From the NCBI GenBank assembly GCA_020073145.1, contig JAIQFS010000029.1, positions 1-62,864 of the forward strand: a DNA stretch of 62,864 nucleotides, in the 5' to 3' direction. Of this stretch, positions 27,058 to 36,668 are shown in pieces; position 1 is the stretch's first letter, and the number at the start of each line of letters is the position of its first letter. Origin of the DNA: Terriglobia bacterium. GTDB taxonomy: Bacteria > Acidobacteriota > Terriglobia > Bryobacterales > Bryobacteraceae. Both the position numbers and the translations under genes were made by a program. A model generated the notes under the pieces. It searched no databases and was not told the DNA's origin. It was given only the letters and a program-made list of their open reading frames with translations.

Positions 27058-27678
27058 TCAAGCCGGCCTGTCACCGGCTTTGGGTCGAGCCGCCGCCTTC
27101 CCCTGGAGCGCTTTCGCCGCGACGATCGCCGCTGCCATCGCGAGCTGGTGATCCTTGCTCCAGGGCGGCCCGATGGACTTGCGTAGCGTGAGGAAGTGGG
27201 CCTCGAGATCCTTGATGCCGCTTATCTCGCTCGCTGCGGCAAACACCTTCTTCGCGTCGTACCAGTGGACGGGCCAACCACGCGCTTCGGCCGCGGCGGC
27301 GAGCGCCTTGCGGTACATCACCCAGTCCGCGACGTTCTGCGCCCGGTAGTCCTGGATCCGCTCGGCAATGGTGGACGGCAGCCAACCTGGGCACTCGCGA
27401 AGCGCGACACCGCGGATACGCAAAGACACTGCCGTCGCGACAGCGTCGAGCGCGAGTTTCACGTGCCGTTCCGCCGACACCCGCACGCGCTCCACCAGCG
27501 TGACGGCCTCATCGAGCGGAAGCGCCTGCCCTTCGCTGTGGTGCGGAATCTTCGGCAGGCCCTCGTCCACCAGCTCGACGCGGCGGCGGTCCAGGAGCGT
27601 GCCGTCGCCCGCAGCCGTCACCAGCACCGCCCAACCTCCGTGATCCGAGACTCCGATGATCCCGCCATCCCGCGGCAT
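27058..27678 (-). CDS. Conserved hypothetical protein
   Basis: The product has 206 residues and no signal peptide. I do not recognise a named family. The N-terminus (IIGVSDHGGWAVLVTAAG followed by LLDRRRVEL) reads as a beta hairpin with an acidic residue, as in RNase H-like folds. The middle (AERIQDYRAQNVADWVMYRK) and VHWYDAKKVF are strongly patterned and look conserved. The C-terminal 15 residues are basic. A nucleic-acid role is possible but unproven. It is flanked by about 110 bases on both sides, with no operon partner. Confidence 0.55.
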   Translation of the reverse strand: MPRDGGIIGVSDHGGWAVLVTAAGDGTLLDRRRVELVDEGLPKIPHHSEGQALPLDEAVTLVERVRVSAERHVKLALDAVATAVSLRIRGVALRECPGWLPSTIAERIQDYRAQNVADWVMYRKALAAAAEARGWPVHWYDAKKVFAAASEISGIKDLEAHFLTLRKSIGPPWSKDHQLAMAAAIVAAKALQGKAAARPKAGDRPA

Positions 27679-27790
27679 GTTGCTTCCTCCAGCGCGGCGC
27701 CATCGTCAGTCGGATCTCATCCGCCGCGCGGCGGCGGAGCGGATCGTCGACAGCGGCAGACGCCGGACTTCAGCGAGATCGGAAAACGCC

Positions 27791-29557
27791 CTACTCCACC
27801 GCGAACACGGTGATCGTGCCGCCTTCGGGCACGGGCGGATACTCACCGGGGAAGAGCTGGTTGAGCGAGCCCTGCATGCCGCTGGAATCGCCGCCCCAGC
27901 CGGAGAGCACGGCGACGTATTGCTTGCCGTCAATCAGAAACGACGTCGGCGGGGCCAGGATGCCGCTGGCGGTGGGAAACTCCCAGAGCAGCTTGCCGGT
28001 GGTGGCGTCGAACGCGTGAAACTTACGGTCGTTGGTGCCGCCGGTGAAGACCAGGCCGCCCGCGGTGGCCATCATGGCGCCCCAGTTCGGGCTCTTGGCG
28101 TAGTTGTGGCTCCAGACTTTCTGGCCGTTGTCCACGCTCCAGGCCTGCACTTCGCCGAAATGGTCGGCGCCGGGGTTGATGGAGTTGCCGCCCCCGCGGC
28201 CCGTGCCCGTGTAACCCTTTCCGGGCGTGTACACCACTTCCTCCACCCCGATGGAGGCGCCGCACAGGTTGTTGTTCGCGGGAATATAAATCATGCGGGT
28301 CTTGGGGCTGAAGGCGATCGGCGGCCAGTTCTTGCCGCCGTGCAGATTGGGGCAGAACGTGGCCAGCTTGCCGGTGCCGGGCTTGTGGGCCGGATCCACC
28401 TTGGGCTTACCGGTCTCCGGATCGAGGCTCAGAAAGACGTTCTGGTTGACGAACGGCTTACCTTCAATAAAACGGATGCGGCCGGTGGAGCGCTCCAGAA
28501 ACCACAGATAGCCGTCGCGCGCCACATCGATCAGGCCTTTGACCGTGCGGCCGTTGCGTTGGTAATCCACCAGGATGGGCGGTGAGACTTCGTCCCAATC
28601 CCAGGACTCGTTGGGGTTGTACTGGAAGTGGCCTTTAATCTGGCCGGTGGCCACGTCGAGCGCCAGCGTCGAGGCGGTATAGAGATCGTCGCCGGGGCGT
28701 TTATCACCCATCCACGGGCCGCCGTTGCCGGTGCCCCAGTAGGCGAGGTTGGTATCGGGATCGTAATTGCCGGTGACCCACACGGAGCCGCCGCCGGTCT
28801 TCCACTGATCGCCTTTCGGCCAGGTCTCGCTGCCGGGCTGGCCGGGCTCGGGCACGGTGTAGGTGCGCCACTGCTCTTTGCCGGTGTCGAGATCGAAGGC
28901 CGCCACAAAACCGCGGATGCCGAATTCGCCGCCCGACGCGCCCACCATCACCTTGCCGCCGGCAATCAGCGGGGCGAGCGTGATGTAGTAGCCGGACTTG
29001 TTGTCGGCGACGGTGGTGGTCCAGACTTCCTTGCCGGTCTTGGCGTCGAGCGCCACCAGCACCGCTTCGCCGGCGGCCACGTACACTTTGTCTCCGTAGA
29101 GGGCCACGCCGCGGTTGGTCTCGTGCGGCACCAGCGCGCCAGTCGGGCGCGGCCGGCGATAGCGCCAGAGCTGGTTGCCCGTTTTGGCATCGATGGCCAG
29201 CACCTGGTTGTTGGGCGTGGAGACAAACATGACGCCGTTGTTGACGATGGGCGCGGCTTCATGCACGCGCGGCTCCCCGGTGGCGAACGACCAGACCGGC
29301 CGCAGCTTGCCCACGTTGTCGGGCGTGATCTGTGCGAGCGGGCTGTAGCCCCAGCCGTCATAGGTGCGGCGAATCATGAGCCAGCTGCCGTCATCGGGGT
29401 TCTTGAGGCGCTCGGCGGTCACAGGCTGATAGTTCTGCAGCACCGCCGGCATGGGCGCTGGTGCGGGCGGAGCCCCGGGTTGGGCAAATCCGCTACCGGC
29501 AAACGGCAGCACCGCGAACGCCAGGGCGGCTGCGCCAAGAGTCTTACGAGGGAGCAT
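27791..29557 (-). CDS. PQQ-dependent alcohol dehydrogenase, lanthanide-type active site
   Basis: The product has 588 residues with a signal peptide ending at GSGFAQ. It is an eight-bladed quinoprotein of the methanol/ethanol dehydrogenase class and oxidises alcohols in the periplasm, passing electrons to a cytochrome c. The metal and PQQ site is visible: GGEFGIRGFVAAFD (Glu211), YWGTGNGG (Asn ligand) and WDWD at 319-322. The second Asp of this DxD pair is the residue that marks lanthanide-using enzymes; calcium enzymes have Ala or Ser there. The adjacent Cys-Cys ring of classical enzymes is absent. ATG 29557 has AAGGAGA five bases ahead. No cytochrome or pqq genes are nearby. Confidence 0.85.
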   Translation of the reverse strand: MLPRKTLGAAALAFAVLPFAGSGFAQPGAPPAPAPMPAVLQNYQPVTAERLKNPDDGSWLMIRRTYDGWGYSPLAQITPDNVGKLRPVWSFATGEPRVHEAAPIVNNGVMFVSTPNNQVLAIDAKTGNQLWRYRRPRPTGALVPHETNRGVALYGDKVYVAAGEAVLVALDAKTGKEVWTTTVADNKSGYYITLAPLIAGGKVMVGASGGEFGIRGFVAAFDLDTGKEQWRTYTVPEPGQPGSETWPKGDQWKTGGGSVWVTGNYDPDTNLAYWGTGNGGPWMGDKRPGDDLYTASTLALDVATGQIKGHFQYNPNESWDWDEVSPPILVDYQRNGRTVKGLIDVARDGYLWFLERSTGRIRFIEGKPFVNQNVFLSLDPETGKPKVDPAHKPGTGKLATFCPNLHGGKNWPPIAFSPKTRMIYIPANNNLCGASIGVEEVVYTPGKGYTGTGRGGGNSINPGADHFGEVQAWSVDNGQKVWSHNYAKSPNWGAMMATAGGLVFTGGTNDRKFHAFDATTGKLLWEFPTASGILAPPTSFLIDGKQYVAVLSGWGGDSSGMQGSLNQLFPGEYPPVPEGGTITVFAVE

Positions 29558-29644
29558 GCGTGTCTCCTTGGGTGAGGATTGGATCAAGCGTACGTTCGAT
29601 CCGTCATCATACATCGGCGAAGGGCCGCGCGTCTCTGGGGGCGG

Positions 29645-29926
29645 TCAGGGGACGACAGACTCGGGATCGCCTTCACCGGGCGGTGCCGGCTCGGCATCGG
29701 GCAGTAAGAACGGAGCTTCCGGTTCGGGCGCGGGGTCGGCGGCGGCTTCCTGGGGAAGGGGCGCGGCGGCGGGCTGGGGAACGGGCTCCGTCAGAGTCAC
29801 TTCGCATTCGCAGCAATCGCTGCAGCGCAGACATTTCTCGCAGAGATGGTTGCCGCACACGTCCTTGGTGCAACGCGCGCAGATCTGGTTTGCCGCTTCC
29901 TCGCAAATGCTGCAGACGAAAGGCAT
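29645..29926 (-). CDS. Small Cys-rich zinc-binding protein with acidic Pro tail
   Basis: The product has 93 residues. The first 50 hold ten Cys and one His in a B-box-like order: CSIC, then CARC, CGNHLCEKC and CSDCCEC, enough for two zinc sites. The rest is a low-complexity tail of Ala, Pro and Glu. There is no signal peptide. The start is ATG 29926, eight bases after the stop of the upstream gene, so they share a transcript. A frame reaching up to 30214 is only a shadow of that gene. The function is unknown; protein-protein contact or metal storage would fit. Confidence 0.65.
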   Translation of the reverse strand: MPFVCSICEEAANQICARCTKDVCGNHLCEKCLRCSDCCECEVTLTEPVPQPAAAPLPQEAAADPAPEPEAPFLLPDAEPAPPGEGDPESVVP

Positions 29927-29934
29927 GGGTTGGA

Positions 29935-30519
29935 CTACTTCTTTCCCTCCGCCTGGGGCGCGGACTGCGCTGGCCGCGACGCGACTACGTCCCGGCAGCG
30001 CTGCGCCTCGCGATCCGTAATCGCGCAGACCTGCTCCCGCTGCGCGGCCAGGCTGACGATATAGTTTCGAAAACGGTCCCGGTTGGCGCCGTTTTCCGCC
30101 GCCACGCTGGCCAGCGTTTGGGCCAGGGCGGGATCCTGGTACTTGCGGATTCCCTGTTCGAGAGACGCAAGCATATCGTCCAGACCGGCGATCCGAAAGT
30201 AGAGTTCCAGACACGCCGTCAGTTTCTCGGGATCCTTGGTCAAGGCCTTGGCGTCGCCGGCCATGGCCCGGGCCTGGTCTTTACTGGACTGCAACTGGGC
30301 CGCGTAGCTTTCCGAGGCGCCCTTCGCAATCCAAGACTTGGCATCGATCTGGGCCAGCACGGGCTGCAGACGGGTGGCGTGGGCGCTCATTTCCTCGAGA
30401 ATCGCGCGGATGTCCCAGTCCGGCAGAAGTCCCGGAGTGACCGGGGGCGCGGCTGGAGCCTGCCCGAACAGTAACGCGCCGCACGATATACCGATCAGAG
30501 TTCCAAGCACCAGACGCAT
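29935..30519 (-). CDS. Exported helical protein of unknown function
   Basis: The product has 194 residues with a signal peptide ending near ALLFGQ. The remainder is predicted to be almost all helix, with many Ala, Gln and Leu, and reads like a coiled-coil or four-helix bundle. Two Cys residues (TACLELYF and QVCAITD) could form a disulfide. I do not recognise the family. It is co-transcribed with the small Cys-rich gene downstream. No enzymatic motif was found. Confidence 0.6.
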   Translation of the reverse strand: MRLVLGTLIGISCGALLFGQAPAAPPVTPGLLPDWDIRAILEEMSAHATRLQPVLAQIDAKSWIAKGASESYAAQLQSSKDQARAMAGDAKALTKDPEKLTACLELYFRIAGLDDMLASLEQGIRKYQDPALAQTLASVAAENGANRDRFRNYIVSLAAQREQVCAITDREAQRCRDVVASRPAQSAPQAEGKK

Positions 30520-30702
30520 GTCGCTTCTTTCAATCTAGCATGCGTCCGTACGGGGCGACCCGGTTCTTGGACGCCTCGGAGATTCGGAGTACGCATCCTT
30601 ACGCGCGCGCTTCCGTGGCGGCAGTGGCGCACCCAAACGTCCACCCCGCGCGAAGCCGCGTACGATCAGCATAGCCCCGAAGGGAACTGTGGAAACACCA
30701 GG

Positions 30703-31515
30703 CTAATGGGCGGGTGGTGGAGGCGGAGGCGGCGGTGGGGGTGGAGGAGGAGGCGGAGCACCGGTGCCTTTTCCTTTGTCGCCTTCACCCGTTCCACCGG
30801 TGGTGCCCCCAGTGGATCCGCCACCGGTCGGCGTGCCGGCGGGTCCGCTAACGCCGCCGCCGGAACGCGCCAGCATGACGTCGTAGACTGCCTGTGCGGC
30901 CGCGCGCAGGGCCTTCTGGGCCACCGAACCCTTGTCCACGCGGCGCGCCAGCGGCTGATTCTTAAAGACACGAACCGATTCACCGGCGCGGAGTTCCGTT
31001 TCGCCTGGGAGAAGCCGGTGTTGGACGCCGACCACGCCTTCGTCCACGCTGACCAGCGTGGTGGCATCTTCATCTTCCACCACCACGTCGAACACCGTGC
31101 CGCGCACCGAGATGACGGCCGTTTGGGTGGTCACGCGGTTCGGATTTGGCCCGTTGCGATGCTGGATGAAGACCTTGACGCGGCCGATCACCACGTCGAG
31201 CAAATCGCCCCAACTGGGAGCATTGGCGCGAAAGACCACTTTGGAGTTCTCGAAGACTTCAAAGGTGCTGCCGTCGTTGAGCTGGAACTTGGCGTATCCG
31301 TCAGGCCCCGTGATCACGAGTTGCTTGGGATCGACCGCGCTGCCAACGTTCAGCGCCCATTCTGCGTTGTCGCGGAGAATGGAGACACGCCCGGTCATGA
31401 CCAGAACGCGGGCGGCGGCCGTGCCTTGAGCCGAAAGCGGCGCCACCGGCCCGAGAACAGCAGCCGCGACCAGCAGTGCGGTCCCCGAGAGTTTGGCGTG
31501 CCGAAGCATACTCAT
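30703..31515 (-). CDS. FecR-domain protein with poly-proline C-terminus
   Basis: The product has 270 residues with a signal peptide ending at APLSAQ. The FecR beta domain covers about 38-165: LVMTGRVSILRDN, GPDGYAKFQLNDGSTFEV, and TTQTAVISVRGTVFDV. It is secreted rather than membrane-anchored, so it is not a classical FecR signal transducer; acidobacteria carry many such free FecR-domain proteins. The tail is Gly/Thr-rich, then a run of 15 Pro before the last two residues, encoded by a G-rich repeat at 30711-30758. Translating such a run normally needs EF-P. The start may be ATG 31515 or 31509. Confidence 0.8.
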   Translation of the reverse strand: MSMLRHAKLSGTALLVAAAVLGPVAPLSAQGTAAARVLVMTGRVSILRDNAEWALNVGSAVDPKQLVITGPDGYAKFQLNDGSTFEVFENSKVVFRANAPSWGDLLDVVIGRVKVFIQHRNGPNPNRVTTQTAVISVRGTVFDVVVEDEDATTLVSVDEGVVGVQHRLLPGETELRAGESVRVFKNQPLARRVDKGSVAQKALRAAAQAVYDVMLARSGGGVSGPAGTPTGGGSTGGTTGGTGEGDKGKGTGAPPPPPPPPPPPPPPPAH

Positions 31516-31685
31516 AATTCGGACTCAGATATCTGAAACTTGAGCCTGTCGTCTAGACCCCATCAGTCTAGCACCAAACGTGCAATGCAAGTTGGAATCC
31601 AGTGCTAACTTTCGGCACAAATCGCTTCAATTCAGCAGGTTAATGGAGAGGCTCCAGGGCACCTGGGGTAAAATGGGACTCGGCC

Positions 31686-33566
31686 GTGTGTCGTAAGCGC
31701 ACAGATCGGAACGCGGTGCGGCTGGTAGCCCTAGCCTTGTGGGGAGTGGTGTGCGCGGCTGGTCAGACGCGGCCCGAATGGCGCAAGGTGGGATCGTCGG
31801 CCGTGGAATGGATGTTGGCATCGCCGGTGACTGGGCCTGTGGACCGGGTCTGGTTCTCGGGCGACGGAGCGCGGCTATTCGCCCGGACTTCTTCCGGTAA
31901 AACGTTTGCCACCAGTGACTTCGAGACTTGGGCGCCGGCGGGAGCGGTGCTCGAACCGGCCGTCGGCCCAGCCCCCGCAGCGGCCCGGTTGCCTGACCCT
32001 TCGGCGCACCTGGTGGGGCCTGCCACCGATCCCCTGCGGGTTTATGGGCTGGGGCTACAGTTGTCCCGGTCAGACGATGGCGGGCGATCGTGGACCAGCC
32101 TGACCCAGTTTCAGTCCCAATCGATCGTCGGCGGAGGCCAGCACAGCTTGGCGGTTTCCCCGGCCGACCCGGACCAATTGGTGTTGGCCAACGATTATGG
32201 CGTCTGGCGCTCGCTCGACGGAGGCTTGTCCTGGGCGGGCCTGAACCAGTTCCTGCCGAACCTGCCGGTACGGCGGATTCTGGCGACGCCGAGTGGAATC
32301 GGAGGCGTGCGGGTGGAGGCCGATGGCCTGGGAGTGCTGGAACTGCCGCCGGGAGGCTCGGTCTGGTTTCCGGTGACTGGCGCGGCTTCCGCAAGCGATG
32401 CCTCGATCCGTCAGCGGTATTCAGCGGCGGTGGGGGCCGAGGTGACGGCGATCGGCGCTGCGGGAACGACGGTCTATGCCGGATCGAGCGATGGACGGAT
32501 CTGGGTTTCCTTCGACAGCGGCATGACCTTCCGGGCGTCGCGTCTGGAGACCAGCGGAGCGGTGGAACGGATTTTCGTGGACCCTGTGGAACCGCGCGTT
32601 GCGTTGGCGGCGTTGCGAGGCCCGGGAGCCCGCGTGCTGCGCACCACCAGCAGCGGCAGTCTCTGGGACGATCTGAGCGCGAGTCTTCCGGACGGCGCCG
32701 TTCACGCGGTCACGGCGGAGCGCGCGGCCGGCGCAGTGTATGTGGCCACCGATCGCGGCGTGTTCTGGGCGCAAGCGGACTTGGAGGGCGCCAGCTTGCC
32801 CTCAGTGGATTGGGTCAGCCTCAAGGGAGCCCTGCCGGCTGCCGCGGCCACCGACGTGCGCCTCGATCCCGCGGGCGTGCAGTTGTATGCCGCGCTCGAT
32901 GGCTACGGCGTGTACGCAACCGCGGCGCCGCACCGGCTGCGCAACCTGCGGCTGGTTAACACGGCGGACTTCAGCCGGCGCGCGGCGGCTCCGGGCTCAC
33001 TGGTCAGCGTGATCGGCGGGCGCGTGGATTCGGCGCGCGGCAGCGGCCTGGATTTCCCGGTGCTGGCGGCCTCCGACGGCGAATCGCAATTACAAGTGCC
33101 GTTCGAAGCGACCGGTCCGAACGTCGCTTTGTCCCTGCGGACCAGCAGCGGCCTGGTGACTCTGGGCCTGCCGGTGCAGCCGGTATCGCCGGCGATTTTC
33201 GTCGGCCGTGACGGCGCCCCGATGCTGCTCGATGCCGATAGCGGCTTACAGGTGGACGCGCGCAATACGGCCCGCTCCAACGGGCGTTTGCAAATTCTTG
33301 CCACGGGTTTGGGAAGAGTGCGCCCCGACTGGCCGACCGGCCTGGCCGCCCCGCTCGAAAACCCACCGGTGGTTGCAGCCGAAGTCAGGGTTTACCTGGA
33401 CGGCGCGCCGCTGCCCGTCACTAGCGCCACCCTGGCGCCCGGTTACATCGGCTTCTACCTCGTGGAAGTGCAGCTTCCCTCGATTACCAATCTCGGCACC
33501 TCGGAGTTGTATCTCAGCGCGGGTGGGCAGGAGAGCAATCGCGTGCAGGTGGTGCTGGAACCATAG
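31686..33566 (+). CDS. Secreted BNR-repeat protein with TIGR03437 C-terminal domain
   Basis: The product has 626 residues from GTG 31686 with a signal peptide ending at AAGQ. Residues about 30-420 are a beta-propeller of sortilin/BNR type (SRSDDGGRSWTSL, WRSLDGGLSWAGL and VYAGSSDGRIWVSFDSG). The last 210 residues (VNTADFSRRAAAPGSLVSV to the end) are the Solibacter C-terminal domain TIGR03437. That domain is found at the end of many otherwise unrelated exported proteins of this group and is probably a sorting or surface-attachment module. It ends 6 bases before the convergent RND pump gene. Confidence 0.82.
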   Translation: MCRKRTDRNAVRLVALALWGVVCAAGQTRPEWRKVGSSAVEWMLASPVTGPVDRVWFSGDGARLFARTSSGKTFATSDFETWAPAGAVLEPAVGPAPAAARLPDPSAHLVGPATDPLRVYGLGLQLSRSDDGGRSWTSLTQFQSQSIVGGGQHSLAVSPADPDQLVLANDYGVWRSLDGGLSWAGLNQFLPNLPVRRILATPSGIGGVRVEADGLGVLELPPGGSVWFPVTGAASASDASIRQRYSAAVGAEVTAIGAAGTTVYAGSSDGRIWVSFDSGMTFRASRLETSGAVERIFVDPVEPRVALAALRGPGARVLRTTSSGSLWDDLSASLPDGAVHAVTAERAAGAVYVATDRGVFWAQADLEGASLPSVDWVSLKGALPAAAATDVRLDPAGVQLYAALDGYGVYATAAPHRLRNLRLVNTADFSRRAAAPGSLVSVIGGRVDSARGSGLDFPVLAASDGESQLQVPFEATGPNVALSLRTSSGLVTLGLPVQPVSPAIFVGRDGAPMLLDADSGLQVDARNTARSNGRLQILATGLGRVRPDWPTGLAAPLENPPVVAAEVRVYLDGAPLPVTSATLAPGYIGFYLVEVQLPSITNLGTSELYLSAGGQESNRVQVVLEP

Positions 33567-33572
33567 GGCCCC

Positions 33573-36500
33573 TCACACCTGCAGCGTGTCGTTTTCCCTG
33601 GCCGTCAGCGCGTAGAGCACCGGCGACAGGAAGATCGACAGGAAAAGCCTCGAAATCAGCCCGCCCACGATTACAATCGCGAACGGCTTCTGCGAGTCGC
33701 TGCCGATCCCCGTGGACATAGCTGCCGGCAGCAAGCCGAAACACGCCACCAAGGCCGTCATCATAATGGGGCGGAGCCGCAGCAGCGACGCGTCCAGAGT
33801 GGCGCCCAGGATGTCCCGGCCTTCCAGCCGTAATTTGTTGATGAACGAATACAGAATGACGCTGGTCTGCACCGCCACCCCCATCAGGGCGACAAAGCCC
33901 AGCATGGAGGACACGCTGAAGTTGGTGTGCGTCATCCACAACGCCAGTAACCCGCCGACCGGCTGCGTCACCAGCACGCTGAAGAGAATAATCAGCGGGA
34001 ACTTCAAATTACCGTAGAGCGCGAACAGGATCACCAGAATCAAGACCAGGGTCAGCGGCAAGATCACCTGTATCTGCCCCAGCGATGCGAGGTAGTCTTT
34101 GTACTCGCCGCCCCAATCGAATCGATATCCGGCGGGAAGGCGCACCGCCGCGGCCACCCGTTGGCGGGCTTCGCCGACCGCGCCGGCCAGGTCGCGGCCC
34201 TCCACGCTGAACTGCACTCCGATGTAGCGGGAATTGGACTCGCGATAGATGAACGATGCGCCTCGTTCCACGTGGATGTCGCAGAACTGACCGAGCGGCA
34301 GATACTGGCCGTCGGGCGTCGCCAGCAACAGGTTCTTAATGGCGTTCTCATCGCTGCGGTAGGGCTCTTGCATGCGCACCACCAGGTCAAATTGGCGCTC
34401 ACCCTGAATCACCTGGGTGGCGGCCTGGCCTCCCAACGCCGTTCCGATGAGAGTATTAATGTCGCTCACGTTCACTCCGTAGCGGGCCAGCTTGGCGCGG
34501 TCGGGAGTGATGGTCAGGCTCGGCTGGCCGAGTTCCCGCACCACGGTGATCTGGGAAATGCCGGGCACCTTGGAAATGAGATTGCGCACTTGGCCGGCTT
34601 TATCTTCCAGGGTCGCCAAGTCGGGTCCGAAGATCTTGACGGCCAGCGCGCTCTTCAAGCCCGTCTCGGCTTCGTCCACGGCATCCTCGGCGGGCTGGGT
34701 GTAATTGAAGATCACGCCCGGAAACGCCGCCAGCTTTTTCTGAATGGCTTCGATCAGTTCCGGCTTGGTTTTGATGCCGCTCTTCCAGGCCGCATCCTGG
34801 TACGGCTTCAGGCCCACGTAAAACTCGTTGTTGAAGAACCCGGTGGGATCGGTGCCGTCATCCGGGCGGCCCAACTCGTTGGCCACGGTGGTGACCTGGG
34901 GGAAGCTCGACAAGATGCCCCGGATCTGCGGCGAAAGGCGGGACGCTTCCTCGAACGAGATCGTGTATGGAGTGGTGGCGCGCACCCACAATGCGCCCTC
35001 ATCGAGGTGCGGCATGAATTCGGCGCCGATCGATGGGATGAGCAGCAGCGAACTCCCGAAGACCGCGAGCCCCAGCAACACCGTCACCACCTGGTTGCGC
35101 AGGCACCAGCCGAGCATCGTGCCGTAGACTCTCCGGACCCACTCGTAGAACCGCACTTCCGGCTCACGGATGCGGCCGCGCAGGAACACCGCGCACAGCA
35201 CCGGCAGAACCATCAGGGCGCAGAGCAGGGCGCCCAACAGGGCGAACGACATGGTATCGGCCATGGGCTGGAACAGACGCCCGGAGGGCCCGGTCAGCAC
35301 ATAAATGGGCAGGTACCCGGCGATGATCACGGCCACCGCATAAAAGATCGGCCGTTCCACATCATGAGCGGCCGCCCGGATCACGTCGGTCAGGCGGTAG
35401 TCCTCTCCTTGCCGCACCGCCAGCTCTCGAAAAATGTTCTCCACCATGACCACCGAGCCGTCCACGATGATGCCGAAATCGATGGCGCCGATCGACAGCA
35501 GATTCGCAGGAATATTCCGCCAATCCAGGCAAATGAACGAGAACAACAGCGCGAATGGAATGGTGGCGGCGACAATCAGGGCGGTCCGTGCGCTGAACAG
35601 GAACAGCCCCAGGATCACGAGCACGAGGATGATGCCGAGCAGCAGGTTGTTCTCCACCGTGCGGGTAGTTTCCGCGATCAATCCCTGGCGGTCGTAATAC
35701 GGCACGATCTTGACATCGGGCGGCAGCACGTGTTGGTTCAGATCCTGAGTCACGGCCTCTACGCGCTTCAGAATCACCTGCGCCTGCTCGCCGACCCGCA
35801 TCAAGATGACGCCTTCCACCGCCTCGTTCTGCTTCTGGTATCCGAACTGGCCCAGGCGCGGCGCGTAGCCGATCTGCACCTGGGCCAGATCTTTCACGTA
35901 GACCGGAATCCCGTTCTTCTGCGATACGACGATGTTGCCGATATCGACGCTGTCCCGCACCAGCCCCAATCCGCGGATGTAATAGAACTGCCCGCCCTGC
36001 GAATAGAAACCGCCGCCGGAATTCGCGTTGTTGTTGCCCACCTGCTGAAACAGCTGCGGGACGGAAACGCCGTAAGCGAACAGCTTGTTGGGATCGAGCA
36101 GTACCTGGTATTGCATGGTGGTGCCGCCGAAGCCGGAATCGTCCGCCACCCCCTGGATTGAGCGGTAGTGCCGTTCCAACACCCAGTCTTCAATGGTCTT
36201 CAGTTCCTGTGGCGAGCGGTCGGAACTCTGCAAAACGTAGCGGTAGATCAGGCCGCTGGGGCTGAACAGCGGCGAGACGCTGGGCGCCAAACCCGAGGGC
36301 AGTTGGGCGTTCGGGATGCGCTCAAACGCCTGCTCGCGAACGAAGTACGGATCGGCCCCGTACTCGAAGTTCATGGCGATGGAAGACAGGCCGTACAGCG
36401 AAATCGACCGCAGCGAATCGAGGCGCGGGATGCCGTTCATTTCGATTTCGAGCGGGATGGTGACCAGGCGCTCGATTTCTTCGGAAGCATGTCCCGGCCA

Positions 36501-36656
36501 TTGCGTGATGAGTTCGACGTGCGGCGGCGACAAATCGGGATAGGCGTCGATGGGGAGCTTCTGGAAAGAGATCACGCCCCAGACCATCAATGCCAGCGCC
36601 GCCGTGATCACCAGGAAGGGCTGCCGGAGCGAAAAAGAGACCAATCGGGCGATCAT
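33573..36656 (-). CDS. Heavy-metal efflux RND pump, CzcA type
   Basis: The product has 1027 residues with the RND layout: one helix at the N-terminus, a large periplasmic porter loop, TM 2-6, a second loop and TM 8-12. The TM4 signature DFGIIVDGSVVMVEN has the two Asp and one Glu found in pumps for divalent cations (Co, Zn, Cd, Ni); copper pumps of the CusA type lack the first Asp. It exports metal from periplasm or cytoplasm across the outer membrane using the proton gradient. It is the last gene of a four-gene operon (small His/Cys protein, TonB receptor, adaptor, pump), 12 bases after the adaptor. Confidence 0.9.
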   Translation of the reverse strand: MIARLVSFSLRQPFLVITAALALMVWGVISFQKLPIDAYPDLSPPHVELITQWPGHASEEIERLVTIPLEIEMNGIPRLDSLRSISLYGLSSIAMNFEYGADPYFVREQAFERIPNAQLPSGLAPSVSPLFSPSGLIYRYVLQSSDRSPQELKTIEDWVLERHYRSIQGVADDSGFGGTTMQYQVLLDPNKLFAYGVSVPQLFQQVGNNNANSGGGFYSQGGQFYYIRGLGLVRDSVDIGNIVVSQKNGIPVYVKDLAQVQIGYAPRLGQFGYQKQNEAVEGVILMRVGEQAQVILKRVEAVTQDLNQHVLPPDVKIVPYYDRQGLIAETTRTVENNLLLGIILVLVILGLFLFSARTALIVAATIPFALLFSFICLDWRNIPANLLSIGAIDFGIIVDGSVVMVENIFRELAVRQGEDYRLTDVIRAAAHDVERPIFYAVAVIIAGYLPIYVLTGPSGRLFQPMADTMSFALLGALLCALMVLPVLCAVFLRGRIREPEVRFYEWVRRVYGTMLGWCLRNQVVTVLLGLAVFGSSLLLIPSIGAEFMPHLDEGALWVRATTPYTISFEEASRLSPQIRGILSSFPQVTTVANELGRPDDGTDPTGFFNNEFYVGLKPYQDAAWKSGIKTKPELIEAIQKKLAAFPGVIFNYTQPAEDAVDEAETGLKSALAVKIFGPDLATLEDKAGQVRNLISKVPGISQITVVRELGQPSLTITPDRAKLARYGVNVSDINTLIGTALGGQAATQVIQGERQFDLVVRMQEPYRSDENAIKNLLLATPDGQYLPLGQFCDIHVERGASFIYRESNSRYIGVQFSVEGRDLAGAVGEARQRVAAAVRLPAGYRFDWGGEYKDYLASLGQIQVILPLTLVLILVILFALYGNLKFPLIILFSVLVTQPVGGLLALWMTHTNFSVSSMLGFVALMGVAVQTSVILYSFINKLRLEGRDILGATLDASLLRLRPIMMTALVACFGLLPAAMSTGIGSDSQKPFAIVIVGGLISRLFLSIFLSPVLYALTARENDTLQV

Positions 36657-36668
36657 GCGGTTCCGTCT

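Noticed and set aside
30711-30758. G-rich tandem repeat considered as a separate repeat locus
   Set aside because: It is the coding sequence for the poly-Pro tail of the FecR-domain protein, so it is reported there.
34161-36161. Plus-strand frame of 666 codons opposite the RND pump
   Set aside because: It is a high-GC antisense shadow with biased His, Gln and Arg content. The opposite strand encodes a complete CzcA-type pump.
33573-36656. Copper-specific (CusA) assignment of the pump
   Set aside because: The TM4 motif has the first Asp (DFG...DG) typical of divalent cation pumps, which CusA proteins lack.
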